53,877 bases of DNA from Phenylobacterium sp. GTDB taxonomy: Bacteria > Pseudomonadota > Alphaproteobacteria > Caulobacterales > Caulobacteraceae. The position numbers and the translations under genes are program-made. The notes under the pieces were generated by a model. The model saw nothing but the letters and a program-made list of their open reading frames with translations. It made no database searches and had not been told where the DNA came from. Of this stretch, positions 16,234 through 25,353 are shown in pieces (position 1 is the stretch's first letter; each line of letters begins with the position of its first letter). The DNA lies in contig NZ_JAEUMO010000074.1 in assembly GCF_016793285.1 (NCBI RefSeq), forward strand, positions 1 to 53,877. Direction: 5' to 3'.

Positions 16234-18030
16234 CTAGGAGGACGGCGCGTCCGGGTAGGCGTCGAGGACAGGGCCGAGCGCGGCCTTCATCGGGCCCAGG
16301 AACGGCTCGAACCGGCGCCAGTGCCCGGCGGCGTCGGTGAAGATCGGCCGGCGCACCTGCTCGGAGCTGGCGGTCCGCACCGCCCGGTCGTTCTCATAGA
16401 ACTTCAGGCAGTTGGCCTCGAACGGCAGGCCGCAGTAGTCCAGCAGGCGGCGCACCTCCGCCTCGGGATCGGCCACCATCCGCTCGTAGATCACCCGATG
16501 GACCCGGCCCGGCAGCACCGCATCGACGTGCGCCATCAGCTCCACATAGTCGCGGTAGTAGCGGCCGAGGTCCGTCTGGTCGTAGCTGAACGCCTGGCCC
16601 GCCGCGAAGTACTGCTTGAAGCCCGAGAAGCAGCAGCCCAGCGGATGGCGCCGCGCATCGACGATCTTCGCGCGCGGCAGGATCAGGTGGATCAGGCCCG
16701 CGTGGATCCAGTTGTTGGGCAGCTTGTCGATGAAGAACGGCCGCTCCAGCTTGCGATGGATACGCGCACGCTCCAGGTACGCCTCGCCCAGGGGCCCGAG
16801 TTCGCCTGGCGAGAGCGCGGCCAGCACGTCGGGATAGGCGCCCTCGGGCTCGCGGCGCGCCGGCCCGGCCAGCGTCGCGGCGAGGTTCGGGATGTGCGGC
16901 AGCTCGTGGGTGCCCTCCACCTGGCTGTGGCTCGCCAGGATCTGCTCCACCAGCGTGGAGCCCGAACGCGGCAGGCCGACGATGAAGATCGGATCGGGCC
17001 GCGGGCTGCCCTGCCCCGCCCGCGCCGCCAGGAAGGGGGCGCTCAGCACCGCCTTGGCGCGCCGCATCTGGATCGTGGTCTCGTCGGCGACGTAGTCCAC
17101 GCGCGAGCGCTGGAGCGCGTTGCCGCGCTCGTAGTGCGCGAAGGCCTCGGCGTCGCGGCCGGCGTCCTCGTGCGCCTTGCCGAGCGCGAAGTGCAGTTGC
17201 AGGCGATCGGTCGCCGCCAGCTCCCCGCCCAACGCGCGGTCCATGGCGGCGACGTCGCCCGCCGAGAAGGTCACCGTCTTCAGGTTGGCGAGGCTCCACC
17301 ACGCCTCGCCCAGGCCTGGCGAGAGCGCGAGCGCGCGGCGGTAGGCGTCCACCGCCTCCGCCTGGCGCCCGATCGTCTTCAGCGCGTGGCCGTAGCTCAT
17401 CAGGGTCAACGGCTGGTCGGGATCGGCCTCCAGCACCGAGGCGTAGGCCGCCGCCGCGCCGGGGTCGTCCCCAAGTCGCAGCAGCGAGGAGGCCTTGAGG
17501 TGGCGATAGACGGGGTTCGCGGGATCGGCCGCCAGCAGCGTCTCGGCCTCGGCCAGCGTCTCCGCCACCTTGTTGCGCCAGTTCAGCACCATGGCGTAGG
17601 CGTAGCGGGCCGAGGTGAAACCGGGCGCCAGCGCCAGGCAGCGGGCGAGCAGGTCCTCGGCCTCGGCGTTGCGGCCGGCCCGGGCGCAGAGGTCGCCCAG
17701 CATCCAGAGCGCGTGGACGTCGTCGGGCCGTCGGGCCGCCACGTCGCGCAGCGCCGCGTGGGCCTCGGCGAAGCGGCCCGCAAGCATCGCGTCGGCTGAG
17801 CGGACGAGTTCCGGGTCGGACACGGTCGCCCGCATTTCCCGCGCGTAGGCCGCGTCCGCGCCGGCCACGTCACCCGCCAGCCGCAGGCGGTCGCCCTGTA
17901 TCCGGTAGCGCGCCGCCGCCGTCGCGTCGGCCGCGGTCGCCACCGGGGCGGGGGTGGCCGCCCGGGCCGGCGCCGGGGCGAAGCCGCCGCCGACGCGGAC
18001 GGTGAACTTGCCGCTCGACCAGTTGCTCAT
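16234..18030 (-). CDS. Tetratricopeptide-repeat sulfotransferase (first of tandem pair)
   Basis: 598 residues with the same build as its downstream neighbour. A short conserved N-terminal tag MSNWSSGKFTVRVGG and an Ala/Pro linker (about 17-36) precede TPR repeats (about 40-300) and a sulfotransferase domain with PIFIVGLPRSGSTLVEQILA (about 345-364). In the 3'-phosphate motif, DARRHPLGCCFSGFKQYF, His replaces the usual Asp of the R-D-P pattern. The tandem pair probably arose by duplication but has diverged widely. It follows the TonB-dependent receptor gene, separated by 93 bases that contain an intrinsic terminator, so its expression may depend on read-through. Confidence 0.9.
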   Translation of the reverse strand: MSNWSSGKFTVRVGGGFAPAPARAATPAPVATAADATAAARYRIQGDRLRLAGDVAGADAAYAREMRATVSDPELVRSADAMLAGRFAEAHAALRDVAARRPDDVHALWMLGDLCARAGRNAEAEDLLARCLALAPGFTSARYAYAMVLNWRNKVAETLAEAETLLAADPANPVYRHLKASSLLRLGDDPGAAAAYASVLEADPDQPLTLMSYGHALKTIGRQAEAVDAYRRALALSPGLGEAWWSLANLKTVTFSAGDVAAMDRALGGELAATDRLQLHFALGKAHEDAGRDAEAFAHYERGNALQRSRVDYVADETTIQMRRAKAVLSAPFLAARAGQGSPRPDPIFIVGLPRSGSTLVEQILASHSQVEGTHELPHIPNLAATLAGPARREPEGAYPDVLAALSPGELGPLGEAYLERARIHRKLERPFFIDKLPNNWIHAGLIHLILPRAKIVDARRHPLGCCFSGFKQYFAAGQAFSYDQTDLGRYYRDYVELMAHVDAVLPGRVHRVIYERMVADPEAEVRRLLDYCGLPFEANCLKFYENDRAVRTASSEQVRRPIFTDAAGHWRRFEPFLGPMKAALGPVLDAYPDAPSS

Positions 18031-18045
18031 GCGCCTCCTTACCAG

Positions 18046-18092
18046 CGGGCGGCCCCAAAAACCAAAGGGGCGGCGGATCGCTCCGCCGCCCC
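18046..18092 (-). terminator. Rho-independent terminator after the TonB-dependent receptor gene
   Basis: An 11-bp perfect GC stem (GGGGCGGCGGA at 18067-18077 with TCCGCCGCCCC at 18082-18092) and a TCGC loop sit 31 bases past the receptor stop. On the minus strand the stem is followed by TTTGGTTTTTGG. This is the best intrinsic terminator in the window. It lies before the co-directional TPR-sulfotransferase start at 18030, so it should set a high receptor / low sulfotransferase ratio. Confidence 0.75.
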
Positions 18093-18123
18093 GAAGGCCG
18101 TCCTTTCGTGGTCTGTCGCGCGA

Positions 18124-21100
18124 CTAGAAGTCGGCGGTCAGGCCCAGGAAGATGTAGCGGCCGAACGAGTCGTACACTTGCGGCCAGGTGTTGCCGCTGC
18201 ACGAGCCGGTCGGGCAGTTCGACGAACCCGTCAGCGGCGGATCCTTGTCGAACACGTTGTTGACGCCGAAGCGGAAGTTCAGGCTGTCCTTGACGGTCCA
18301 CGTCGCCGTCAGGTCGACGTAGTCGCGCGCGCCGAGAACCCGGTCCGACTCGTACTGGATGCCCGTGTTGTTGAGCTGCGGGTCGTTCGAGTAGGCGTCC
18401 AGGGTCGCCTTGTTGAAGTGACGCCACTGGATCGACAGGCCGAGGCTCTTCACCCAGTCGCCGTACTCGAACGGGGTGTTCCAGGTCAGGCGGACCTTGT
18501 GACGCCATTCCGGAGCCGGGACGCCGCAGACGGTGCCGTACAGGCCGGCGCAGTCGTAGTAGGCGTCGCCCGGGAGCGGCTTGGTCTGCAGCTTGTCGAG
18601 GTAGGTGCCGACGAACGACAGCGAGATGCCGCCCGCGTTCTCGAGACCGAGATTCTCGAGGTCGGTGCGATAGCCCGCGTTGATGTCGATGCCCTTCGTG
18701 CGGAGCGCACCGGTGTTCAGCGTGGTGTCGACGACGTAGCCTTGCGGCGACAGCCAGATCGAACCGGCCGAGTCACGCTTCACGAGCGAGCAGAAGAACG
18801 GATCCAGGGTGTTGACGCAGCGGTTGATGATGACGTCCGCGCCGATGCCCGAGATGTAGTCCTTCACCTTGATGTCGAAGTAGTCGGCCGAGAAGTTGAA
18901 GCCCGGCAGGAAGGTCGGGGTGGCGACGAAGCCGAACGAGAAGGTGTCCGAGGTTTCCGGATCCAGGTTCGGGTTACCGCCGGTCTGACCGTTGTACTGG
19001 TTGGCCGGGTTCGCTTCGATCGCCAGGACCTGCGCGGTGGTCAGGTTGAACGCCTGGGCGCAACGGGCCACGAGCGGGTTGGCCGCCGTCAGGCCGGCGC
19101 AGGGGTCCTGCGTGCCGTCCAGGACGACGTTCTGCGGCGAGAACAGCTCGAGGACGTGCGGCGCACGAACCGCGCGCTGGTAGCTGGCGCGGACGCGGAT
19201 GTTGTCGTCGAACTGCCAGTCACCAGCGATCTTGTAGGTGTCGGTGGTGACGCTCGTCGAGTAGTCCGAGTAGCGGTAGGCCAGCTCGACCTGCACGCGC
19301 TTGGCGAAGGCCATGTCCGTGATGATCGGCAGGCGGGCTTCGGCGAAGGCTTCATACACGTCGAACGAGCCGTTCACCGGCGGAGCCGCGCCGCCCGAAC
19401 CGTTCAGCAGGCCGGCCGACGACACGAAGTCGGCGGCGGAGTCGAGTTGTTCGCGACGGTATTCGGCGCCGAACGACACGCCCACGCCTTCTTCCGACCA
19501 GGGGCTCTTCACACCGTAGTCGGTGAGGTCGCCGCCCATCGAGAAGTTGACCACGCGCTCGAAGGTGTTGCCCGTCGAGAAGCTGGGCGTCTCGAGGTAG
19601 TCGAGCTGGGCGCGGGTCACGCCGCCGTTGGCGAAGATGTTGTAGGGCACGCAGGCCGGGTCGGAACCGTTGACCACGCTGGTGCAGGTCGGCACGCCGT
19701 TCACCGACACGACGTTCAGAGCGTTCTGAATGGCGCTGGTGCGGAAGAAGCCGGTCTGGACCTGCTTAAACTTCACGCGGCCGTACTGCATGAAGAAGTC
19801 GTAGTTCCAGTTGTCGTTCAGGTCGCCGCGCAGACCCACCACGTAGCGGTACTGAGTGTGCTCGGTGGTGCCCTGACGGCCGCCGCCTTCCACGTTCCGG
19901 CGGGCCACGACGCCCGTGAACGTGCCGTTCGGGTTGGTGGCGCAGGTGCCGCCGCCCGACGCCGCCGTGGCGGCGAGCAGGCCGCGCTGTTGCGGCGAGA
20001 GCAGCGGGTTGGCGCAGTTGATCGAGAAGTTGCCGGCGAAGATGCCGCCCGGCGCGATCTGGTACGTGGACGTGTCGTCCATGAACATCAGGTCGGCGTA
20101 GGCCGTGGCCCAGGGGGCGATCTCGTACTGGGCGAAGGCGCCCATCACGTAGCGGTCGTCCGGACGCTGGTAGTAGTTCGACGGGCCGAAGTTGTAGACG
20201 TCGCGGGCCGCGACGCGCGGGCGGAACTGCTGGGCCGCGCTGGTCACGTCGACGACGAAGTTGCCGACGCGCGCCGGGAAGGCCGTGCCCGAACCGCCGC
20301 AGGCGCTGAAGCTGGCGCCCGAGTTCAGCGTACAGGCCGAGAAGTCGCGGTTGCCCTGCAGGATCGGCTCGACGTGACGATAGCCGGCGTAGGCGGTCAC
20401 GTTGCCCTTGCCGTCCGGCGCGTTGACGCCGAGGACGAGGGTCACTTCCGAGCTTTCGCCGTCGCGCACGTTGTTCTTGGGCAGGGCGAAGAACTGCGGG
20501 CTGGCCGCGGCCGCCGCGGCCCGGTTCACCACGTCGGCGATCGGGCTCGAGTTGTCATGCTGATAGAGGCCGTACTGCGCGTCGACGCGCACGCCCTCGA
20601 AGTTCTTCTGCATGATGAAGTTGACGACGCCGGCCACGGCGTCGGCGCCGTACACGGCCGAGGCCCCGCCGGTCAGCACGTCCACGCGCTGCACGAGGGC
20701 GGCCGGGATGAAGTTGATGTCGGCGGCGAGAGCGCCACCGCTCGTGTTGGGCGTGCCGGGCATGAGGCGGCGGCCGTCAACCAGGACGAGGGTGCGGGTC
20801 GCGCCCAGGCCGCGGAGGTTGATCGTCGCGGTGCCGGTCGAGCCGTTGGAGAGCGCCGCGCCCTGGGCCGCGAAGGCCTGGGGCAGCGTGTTGATCATGT
20901 CTTCGACGCGGGTCACGCCCTGGGCCTTCAGCTCCTGGGCGCCGATGGCGGTCACCGGGCTGACGCTTTCCAGGTTCGGCGACGGAATGCGCGTACCCGT
21001 CACGACCACTTCGGACACTTCGTCCGACGAGCTGGCCTGGGCCATCGCCTGCGACGAGATGCCCATCAGGGCCACGCCGCCAATCATAGAAGACGCCAAA

Positions 21101-21129
21101 AGGCGTTCCCGCATGGACTTGAATTTCAC
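18124..21129 (-). CDS. TonB-dependent outer-membrane receptor
   Basis: 1001 residues. A signal peptide ends near QAMAQA (about residue 31). The plug starts with a TonB box-like EVVVTGTRIPSPN (about 40-52), followed by TINLRGLGATRTLVLVDGRR and the plug-end region GASAVYGADAVAGVVNFIM. A 22-strand barrel fills the rest, ending in YIFLGLTADF with the terminal aromatic Phe needed for outer-membrane assembly. There is no STN domain, so it transports but is not expected to signal through FecR. It is a large, Caulobacter-type receptor with unknown substrate. A 366-base leader with candidate operators precedes it, and a terminator and two TPR-sulfotransferases follow. Confidence 0.95.
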   Translation of the reverse strand: MKFKSMRERLLASSMIGGVALMGISSQAMAQASSSDEVSEVVVTGTRIPSPNLESVSPVTAIGAQELKAQGVTRVEDMINTLPQAFAAQGAALSNGSTGTATINLRGLGATRTLVLVDGRRLMPGTPNTSGGALAADINFIPAALVQRVDVLTGGASAVYGADAVAGVVNFIMQKNFEGVRVDAQYGLYQHDNSSPIADVVNRAAAAAASPQFFALPKNNVRDGESSEVTLVLGVNAPDGKGNVTAYAGYRHVEPILQGNRDFSACTLNSGASFSACGGSGTAFPARVGNFVVDVTSAAQQFRPRVAARDVYNFGPSNYYQRPDDRYVMGAFAQYEIAPWATAYADLMFMDDTSTYQIAPGGIFAGNFSINCANPLLSPQQRGLLAATAASGGGTCATNPNGTFTGVVARRNVEGGGRQGTTEHTQYRYVVGLRGDLNDNWNYDFFMQYGRVKFKQVQTGFFRTSAIQNALNVVSVNGVPTCTSVVNGSDPACVPYNIFANGGVTRAQLDYLETPSFSTGNTFERVVNFSMGGDLTDYGVKSPWSEEGVGVSFGAEYRREQLDSAADFVSSAGLLNGSGGAAPPVNGSFDVYEAFAEARLPIITDMAFAKRVQVELAYRYSDYSTSVTTDTYKIAGDWQFDDNIRVRASYQRAVRAPHVLELFSPQNVVLDGTQDPCAGLTAANPLVARCAQAFNLTTAQVLAIEANPANQYNGQTGGNPNLDPETSDTFSFGFVATPTFLPGFNFSADYFDIKVKDYISGIGADVIINRCVNTLDPFFCSLVKRDSAGSIWLSPQGYVVDTTLNTGALRTKGIDINAGYRTDLENLGLENAGGISLSFVGTYLDKLQTKPLPGDAYYDCAGLYGTVCGVPAPEWRHKVRLTWNTPFEYGDWVKSLGLSIQWRHFNKATLDAYSNDPQLNNTGIQYESDRVLGARDYVDLTATWTVKDSLNFRFGVNNVFDKDPPLTGSSNCPTGSCSGNTWPQVYDSFGRYIFLGLTADF

Positions 21130-21211
21130 GGTCTGGATCCTCCAGCGGGCCGCCCCTCGGGACGGCCGCTCCCCACAAAAAGAGTCGGTCCCGGGGACGA
21201 TGACGCCTCCG

Positions 21212-21228
21212 GTTACGGCGGAGTTACG
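21212..21228. promoter_or_regulatory. Direct repeat GTTACG-N5-GTTACG
   Basis: Two copies of GTTACG start 11 bases apart (21212 and 21223), about 85-100 bases upstream of the TonB receptor start. Tandem hexamers at one-turn spacing are typical for OmpR/PhoB-class response regulators. No regulator can be named from the sequence. Confidence 0.35.
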
Positions 21229-21250
21229 AGGGTGAGCCTTTGGCGGTCAA

Positions 21251-21277
21251 CGAACATTAGCTATCAGCAATGTTTCG
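21251..21277. promoter_or_regulatory. Dyad AACATT-N10-AATGTT upstream of the TonB receptor
   Basis: A 6-bp perfect inverted repeat with a 10-base spacer (AACATT 21253-21258, AATGTT 21269-21274) is flanked by CG on one side and TCG on the other. It lies about 125-150 bases upstream of the receptor start. The size and symmetry fit a dimeric repressor or activator site. Confidence 0.35.
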
Positions 21278-21495
21278 GGCGCCCACCTGTCGCATTCTGG
21301 TCACAGATTGCCACAGCCAAGGCGAAATCCGGCAAGGTTTCGTCAAGGATTGTGACAGGAAGGGCCGGCTCCGACCGCCCGCCGGGGGCCGCGGGGGCGA
21401 ATCCCGGCCCGCATCCGAACGAGGTCGGCCGCAGGCCGTTGCACGGGCCGCCGGACGCCGCTTAATGAGGCGGTGCGTCAACCGGGGTCTGGTCC

Positions 21496-22032
21496 ATGAA
21501 GCGCTTTGCGGCGGCCGCGTTCGGCCTGGTTCTGGCGGCCGTCCTGGGCGTCGCGTCGTCCGGGGCGCAGCCCAAGGCGGAGGGCGGCCGCGCGGCGATC
21601 GTCCAGAAGCTCGTGGACTGCCGCAAGCTCACCGAGGACGGCGCCCGCCTCGCCTGCTACGACCAGGCGACCGCCGCACTCGACCAGGCCGAGGCCAAGG
21701 GCGACATCGTCGTCGTCGACCGCGAGCAGGCCCGCAAGGTCCGCCGCCAGGCCTTCGGCTTCTCGCTGCCCTCGATCACCCTCTTCGAGAAGGGCGAGAC
21801 CCAGGAGGACCTGGAGAACGTCGCCGGCGCCGTCATGGCCGCGCGCCAGGACAGCATGGGCCGCTGGATCATCAAGCTGGAGGACGGCGCGACCTGGGCC
21901 CAGATCGACGCCACCGAACTCTTCAAGACACCCAAGCAGGGCATGCCGGTGAAGATCCGCAAGGCCTCGCTGGGCAGCTTCCTGATGACCGTCGACAACC
22001 AACGCGCCTTCCGGGCCAAGCGGACGGACTAA
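21496..22032 (+). CDS. Small secreted periplasmic protein, function unknown
   Basis: 178 residues with a Sec signal peptide (MKRFAAAAFGLVLAAVLGVASSGAQ). The mature part starts with CRKLTEDGARLACYDQATAAL (spans the two Cys, about residues 43-55), a short helical two-Cys motif found at the N-terminus of many uncharacterised proteobacterial secreted proteins. A beta-rich segment follows (about 105-170, WIIKLEDGATWAQID to MPVKIRKASLGSFLMTVDN). The likely role is in the periplasm; no enzyme motif is visible. It is divergent from the TonB receptor and ends in a palindromic hairpin. Confidence 0.8.
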   Translation: MKRFAAAAFGLVLAAVLGVASSGAQPKAEGGRAAIVQKLVDCRKLTEDGARLACYDQATAALDQAEAKGDIVVVDREQARKVRRQAFGFSLPSITLFEKGETQEDLENVAGAVMAARQDSMGRWIIKLEDGATWAQIDATELFKTPKQGMPVKIRKASLGSFLMTVDNQRAFRAKRTD

Positions 22033-22039
22033 GGCACCT

Positions 22040-22057
22040 CCCCCATCGCGATGGGGG
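22040..22057. terminator. 18-base perfect palindrome between convergent genes
   Basis: CCCCCAT-CGCG-ATGGGGG lies between two converging genes, 7 bases after one stop and 8 bases before the other. It can form a 7-bp stem in both directions but lacks a T-run, so it is a possible bidirectional terminator. Confidence 0.4.
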
Positions 22058-22064
22058 CGGTTCA

Positions 22065-23240
22065 TCACCCGCTGTAGAACGCGTTCCGGGCCGCCATCAT
22101 GGCGTTGATGCGCTCCCGCTCGCCGGGCTCCAGGTAGGGGTTCCAGACGTCGAAGATGAGGATGACCCGCAGGGCGTCCGCGTCGTTCCAGGCCTCGTGC
22201 TCGATGGTGTCGTCGAACACCCAGGCCTTGCCCATCTCCCATTCGCGGGTCTCGTTGCCCACCCGGAACCCTGCGCGCCCCGGCAGCACCAGCGGCAGGT
22301 GGCAGAGCAGGCGCACGTTCGTCGAGCCGGTGTGCGGCGGGATCCGGGTGTTCGCCTCCAGCGCCGAGAACATCGCCGTGGGCGCAAAGCCCGGCTGGTG
22401 CGCCATCGGCAGCTTCGCCAGCAGCGCGGCGGTCTCGGGACAGGCCGCGCAGACCGCGTCGTTGCGCACCCCGTCCTTCCAGAGGAAGAGCGAACTCCAG
22501 CGCGGCGAGTGGTTCAGCTCTTCCCACTGGTTCACCGGCGCGTCGGCCGGGAACTGGATGTAGGGCGAGAACGCGTCCATCTGCGTCGCCAGCGCCGCCT
22601 CGAGCTCGGCCTGGATCGTCGACGTCGCGGCCTCGATCTCGGGCAGCCACGGGAAGAGTTCGCGCGGGTAGAAGGGAATGGCCGGCAGGCGCGGGTAGTG
22701 CAGCAGCAGCGGCTCGTGCTGGTAGACCTTGCGGACGCCCGCGTAGACGCCGATCGCCTCCTCCAGCCGTTTCTGCGCCAGCTCGCTGCCGGCCGCGTCG
22801 ACCGAGCCCACCTGGTCGGCGAGATACCTCGCCAGCGCCTCCCGCGTCTGCTCCACCACCTGGCGCGCGCGGGCGAGCGGGCTCTTCAGGTTCGGCGGCA
22901 GGCTGGCCTCGGCCGGGGCCAGCTTGATGGCGTTCTCGTAGACCTTGGCCGCGACCCGCTCGCCGTCCAGCTTCTCAATCACCGCACCCTTCGAGAGCAG
23001 GGCCAGGAAGTTGTACGGATCCAGCGCCAGCGCCTCGTCCAGCGCGGCCAGCGCGGCCGGCAGCGCGCCGCTCACGCGGTAGATCAGCGCCTTCTGCATC
23101 TTCACATGCGGATCGTGCGGGGCCATCGCCTCGGCCTCGGCGACGCACCGAAGCGCGCCCGCGGAGTCGCCCCGCCGCATCGCCGCCACGGCGTCGGCCA
23201 GATGCTGCTCCGGCGACTGCGGCCCCCCGACCACGTTCAC
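22065..23240 (-). CDS. TPR-containing aspartyl/asparaginyl beta-hydroxylase-family oxygenase
   Basis: 391 residues. TPR-like repeats (about 10-120, e.g. ALAALDEALALDPYNFLALL) precede an Asp/Asn beta-hydroxylase cupin domain (about 220-375) of the Fe(II)/2-oxoglutarate class. Metal-binding histidines are seen in RIPPHTGSTNVRLLCHLPLV and WVFDDTIEHEAWND, with nearby residues for 2-oxoglutarate binding. Known relatives hydroxylate Asp/Asn side chains or lipid A acyl chains (LpxO). The start is GTG at 23240 with GAAGGA upstream; it overlaps the dppC stop as GTGA, so the two are translationally coupled. The link to a peptide permease and to other TPR-tailoring enzymes nearby hints at peptide or protein substrates; this is inference. 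Confidence 0.88.
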   Translation of the reverse strand: MNVVGGPQSPEQHLADAVAAMRRGDSAGALRCVAEAEAMAPHDPHVKMQKALIYRVSGALPAALAALDEALALDPYNFLALLSKGAVIEKLDGERVAAKVYENAIKLAPAEASLPPNLKSPLARARQVVEQTREALARYLADQVGSVDAAGSELAQKRLEEAIGVYAGVRKVYQHEPLLLHYPRLPAIPFYPRELFPWLPEIEAATSTIQAELEAALATQMDAFSPYIQFPADAPVNQWEELNHSPRWSSLFLWKDGVRNDAVCAACPETAALLAKLPMAHQPGFAPTAMFSALEANTRIPPHTGSTNVRLLCHLPLVLPGRAGFRVGNETREWEMGKAWVFDDTIEHEAWNDADALRVILIFDVWNPYLEPGERERINAMMAARNAFYSG

Positions 23241-24118
23241 CGGTCCTTCGGGTCGATGGCGTCGCGCAGGCCATCGCCGATGAAGTTGAAACACATCAGG
23301 GTCACGACCATCACCAGCGAGGGGAAGACGAGCAGCCAGGGCGCGAGCTCCATGTCCGAGGCGCCCCCCGCGATCAGGACGCCCAGCGACGCCATCGGCG
23401 GCTGCACCCCCAACCCGAGGAAGCTCAGGAAGCTCTCCGCGAGAATGACCGCTGGTATCGTGAGCGTCACATAGACGACCACCGGTCCCAGCAGGTTCGG
23501 GACGATATGCCGCGCGACGATCGCCGTTCGCCCGAGCCCCGCGGCGCGGGCGGCCTCGACGAACTCCTTGTTCTTCAGCGTCAGCGTCTGGCCGCGCACG
23601 ATCCGGCTCATGGTCAGCCACTCGACGGCGCCGATGGCCACGAAGATCAGCACGATGTTCGACCCGAAGGTCACCATCAGCAGGATCACGAAGAAGATGA
23701 AGGGCAGCGAATAGAGGACGTCGACGATCCGCATCATCGCCTCGTCCAGCTTGCCGCCGACGTAGCCGGCCGTCGCACCCCAGGCGACGCCGATCACCAG
23801 CGAGACCAGCGTCGCCACCAGTCCGATCGCGAGCGACACGCGCAGGCCGGTCAGCAGGCGGGCGAGCAGGTCCCGTCCGAGAGCGTCCGTGCCCAGCAGA
23901 TGGCCGCCCGTGAGCGGCGGCAGCCAGACGTCGGCCTTGTTGACCTGGTCGTAGGTGAAGGGAACGAGGTACGGCCCGACCGCGGCGGCCGCCACCAGCA
24001 ACGCCAGCGCCGCCACGCTCGCCACCGCGGCCCTGTTCCTGAGCAGCCGGCGGCGTGCGTCGTCCCACAGGCTGCGGCCCTTCACGGCCGGCGCGGAAGC
24101 GGTGGCGGAAAGGCTCAT
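23237..24118 (-). CDS. dppC: Oligopeptide/dipeptide ABC transporter permease (OppC/DppC family)
   Basis: 293 residues with an N-terminal cytoplasmic tail, one leading membrane helix (about 33-53), the family segment LLGTDALGRDLLARLLTGLRVSL (positions about 75-97), and five further helices. The EAA loop contacting the ATPase is EFVEAARAAGLGRTAIVARH (about 187-206), then HIVPNLLGP. GGGAGG lies just before the ATG at 24118. It works with the DppB-type permease gene upstream and presumably with the fused ATPase at 9698. Its stop overlaps the start of the hydroxylase gene. No substrate-binding protein gene lies near, so the imported substrate is unknown. Confidence 0.93.
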   Translation of the reverse strand: MSLSATASAPAVKGRSLWDDARRRLLRNRAAVASVAALALLVAAAAVGPYLVPFTYDQVNKADVWLPPLTGGHLLGTDALGRDLLARLLTGLRVSLAIGLVATLVSLVIGVAWGATAGYVGGKLDEAMMRIVDVLYSLPFIFFVILLMVTFGSNIVLIFVAIGAVEWLTMSRIVRGQTLTLKNKEFVEAARAAGLGRTAIVARHIVPNLLGPVVVYVTLTIPAVILAESFLSFLGLGVQPPMASLGVLIAGGASDMELAPWLLVFPSLVMVVTLMCFNFIGDGLRDAIDPKDR

Positions 24119-24142
24119 GCCGAAGCCTCCCAGCCAGACTCA

Positions 24143-24300
24143 CCGCCCTCCTCCTCGACGGAGGAGGGTTGGGTGGTGGTGTGGCCTCCAACGCCGGTCA
24201 GAAGGCGCAAGGAGCCGTCGCGCCGAACGCGCACCGTCGCCTTGGTCCTGCGCACACCACCATCCCCTGCCCTTCCTCCGTCGAGGAGGAAGGGAGGTAG
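24143..24300. repeat. 155-bp inverted-repeat element (MITE- or REP-like) between dppB and dppC
   Basis: Two arms of about 40-46 bp face each other around a 68-bp core. A perfect 16-base pair lies at 24150-24165 and 24274-24289, and a perfect 10-base pair at 24074+100 (24174-24183) and 24253-24262, with short mismatched spacers. Each arm also contains its own small hairpin (CCTCC-TCGAC-GGAGG). The core has AAGGCG/CGCCTT pairing as well. It carries no ORF of note. I see no clear target duplication. It interrupts the dppB-dppC operon and would form a long stem in the transcript. Confidence 0.75.
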
Positions 24301-24317
24301 AGCTATGAAAGTTCGCC

Positions 24318-25241
<924 letters not shown>

Positions 25242-25353
25242 GCCGCTCGGGAAGCCTTGCGCGAGAGGAGCCTGACGCGGCCCGGACATTGCGAAACTTC
25301 CACCCACCCCCGATGATGTCAACGAAACCCCCATCCTTCCGCAGGGCCTGCCC

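Larger units (their letters stand above)
21130..21495. other. 366-base divergent intergenic region
   Basis: The spacer between the TonB receptor and the rightward small periplasmic protein contains no convincing gene. It holds a tandem CGTAAC repeat (21212-21228), an AACATT/AATGTT dyad (21251-21277) and, near 21350-21460, only GC-rich sequence. Promoters for both genes must lie here, but I could not fix a -35/-10 pair with confidence. Confidence 0.6.

Noticed and set aside
14917-17799. 960-codon open frame opposite the TPR-sulfotransferases
   Set aside because: Antisense shadow with no recognisable motif and biased composition.
18178-21465. 1095-codon open frame opposite the TonB receptor gene
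   Set aside because: It mirrors the receptor codon by codon, is rich in Arg/Val/Ala/Gly, lacks domains, and follows from high third-position GC on the real strand.
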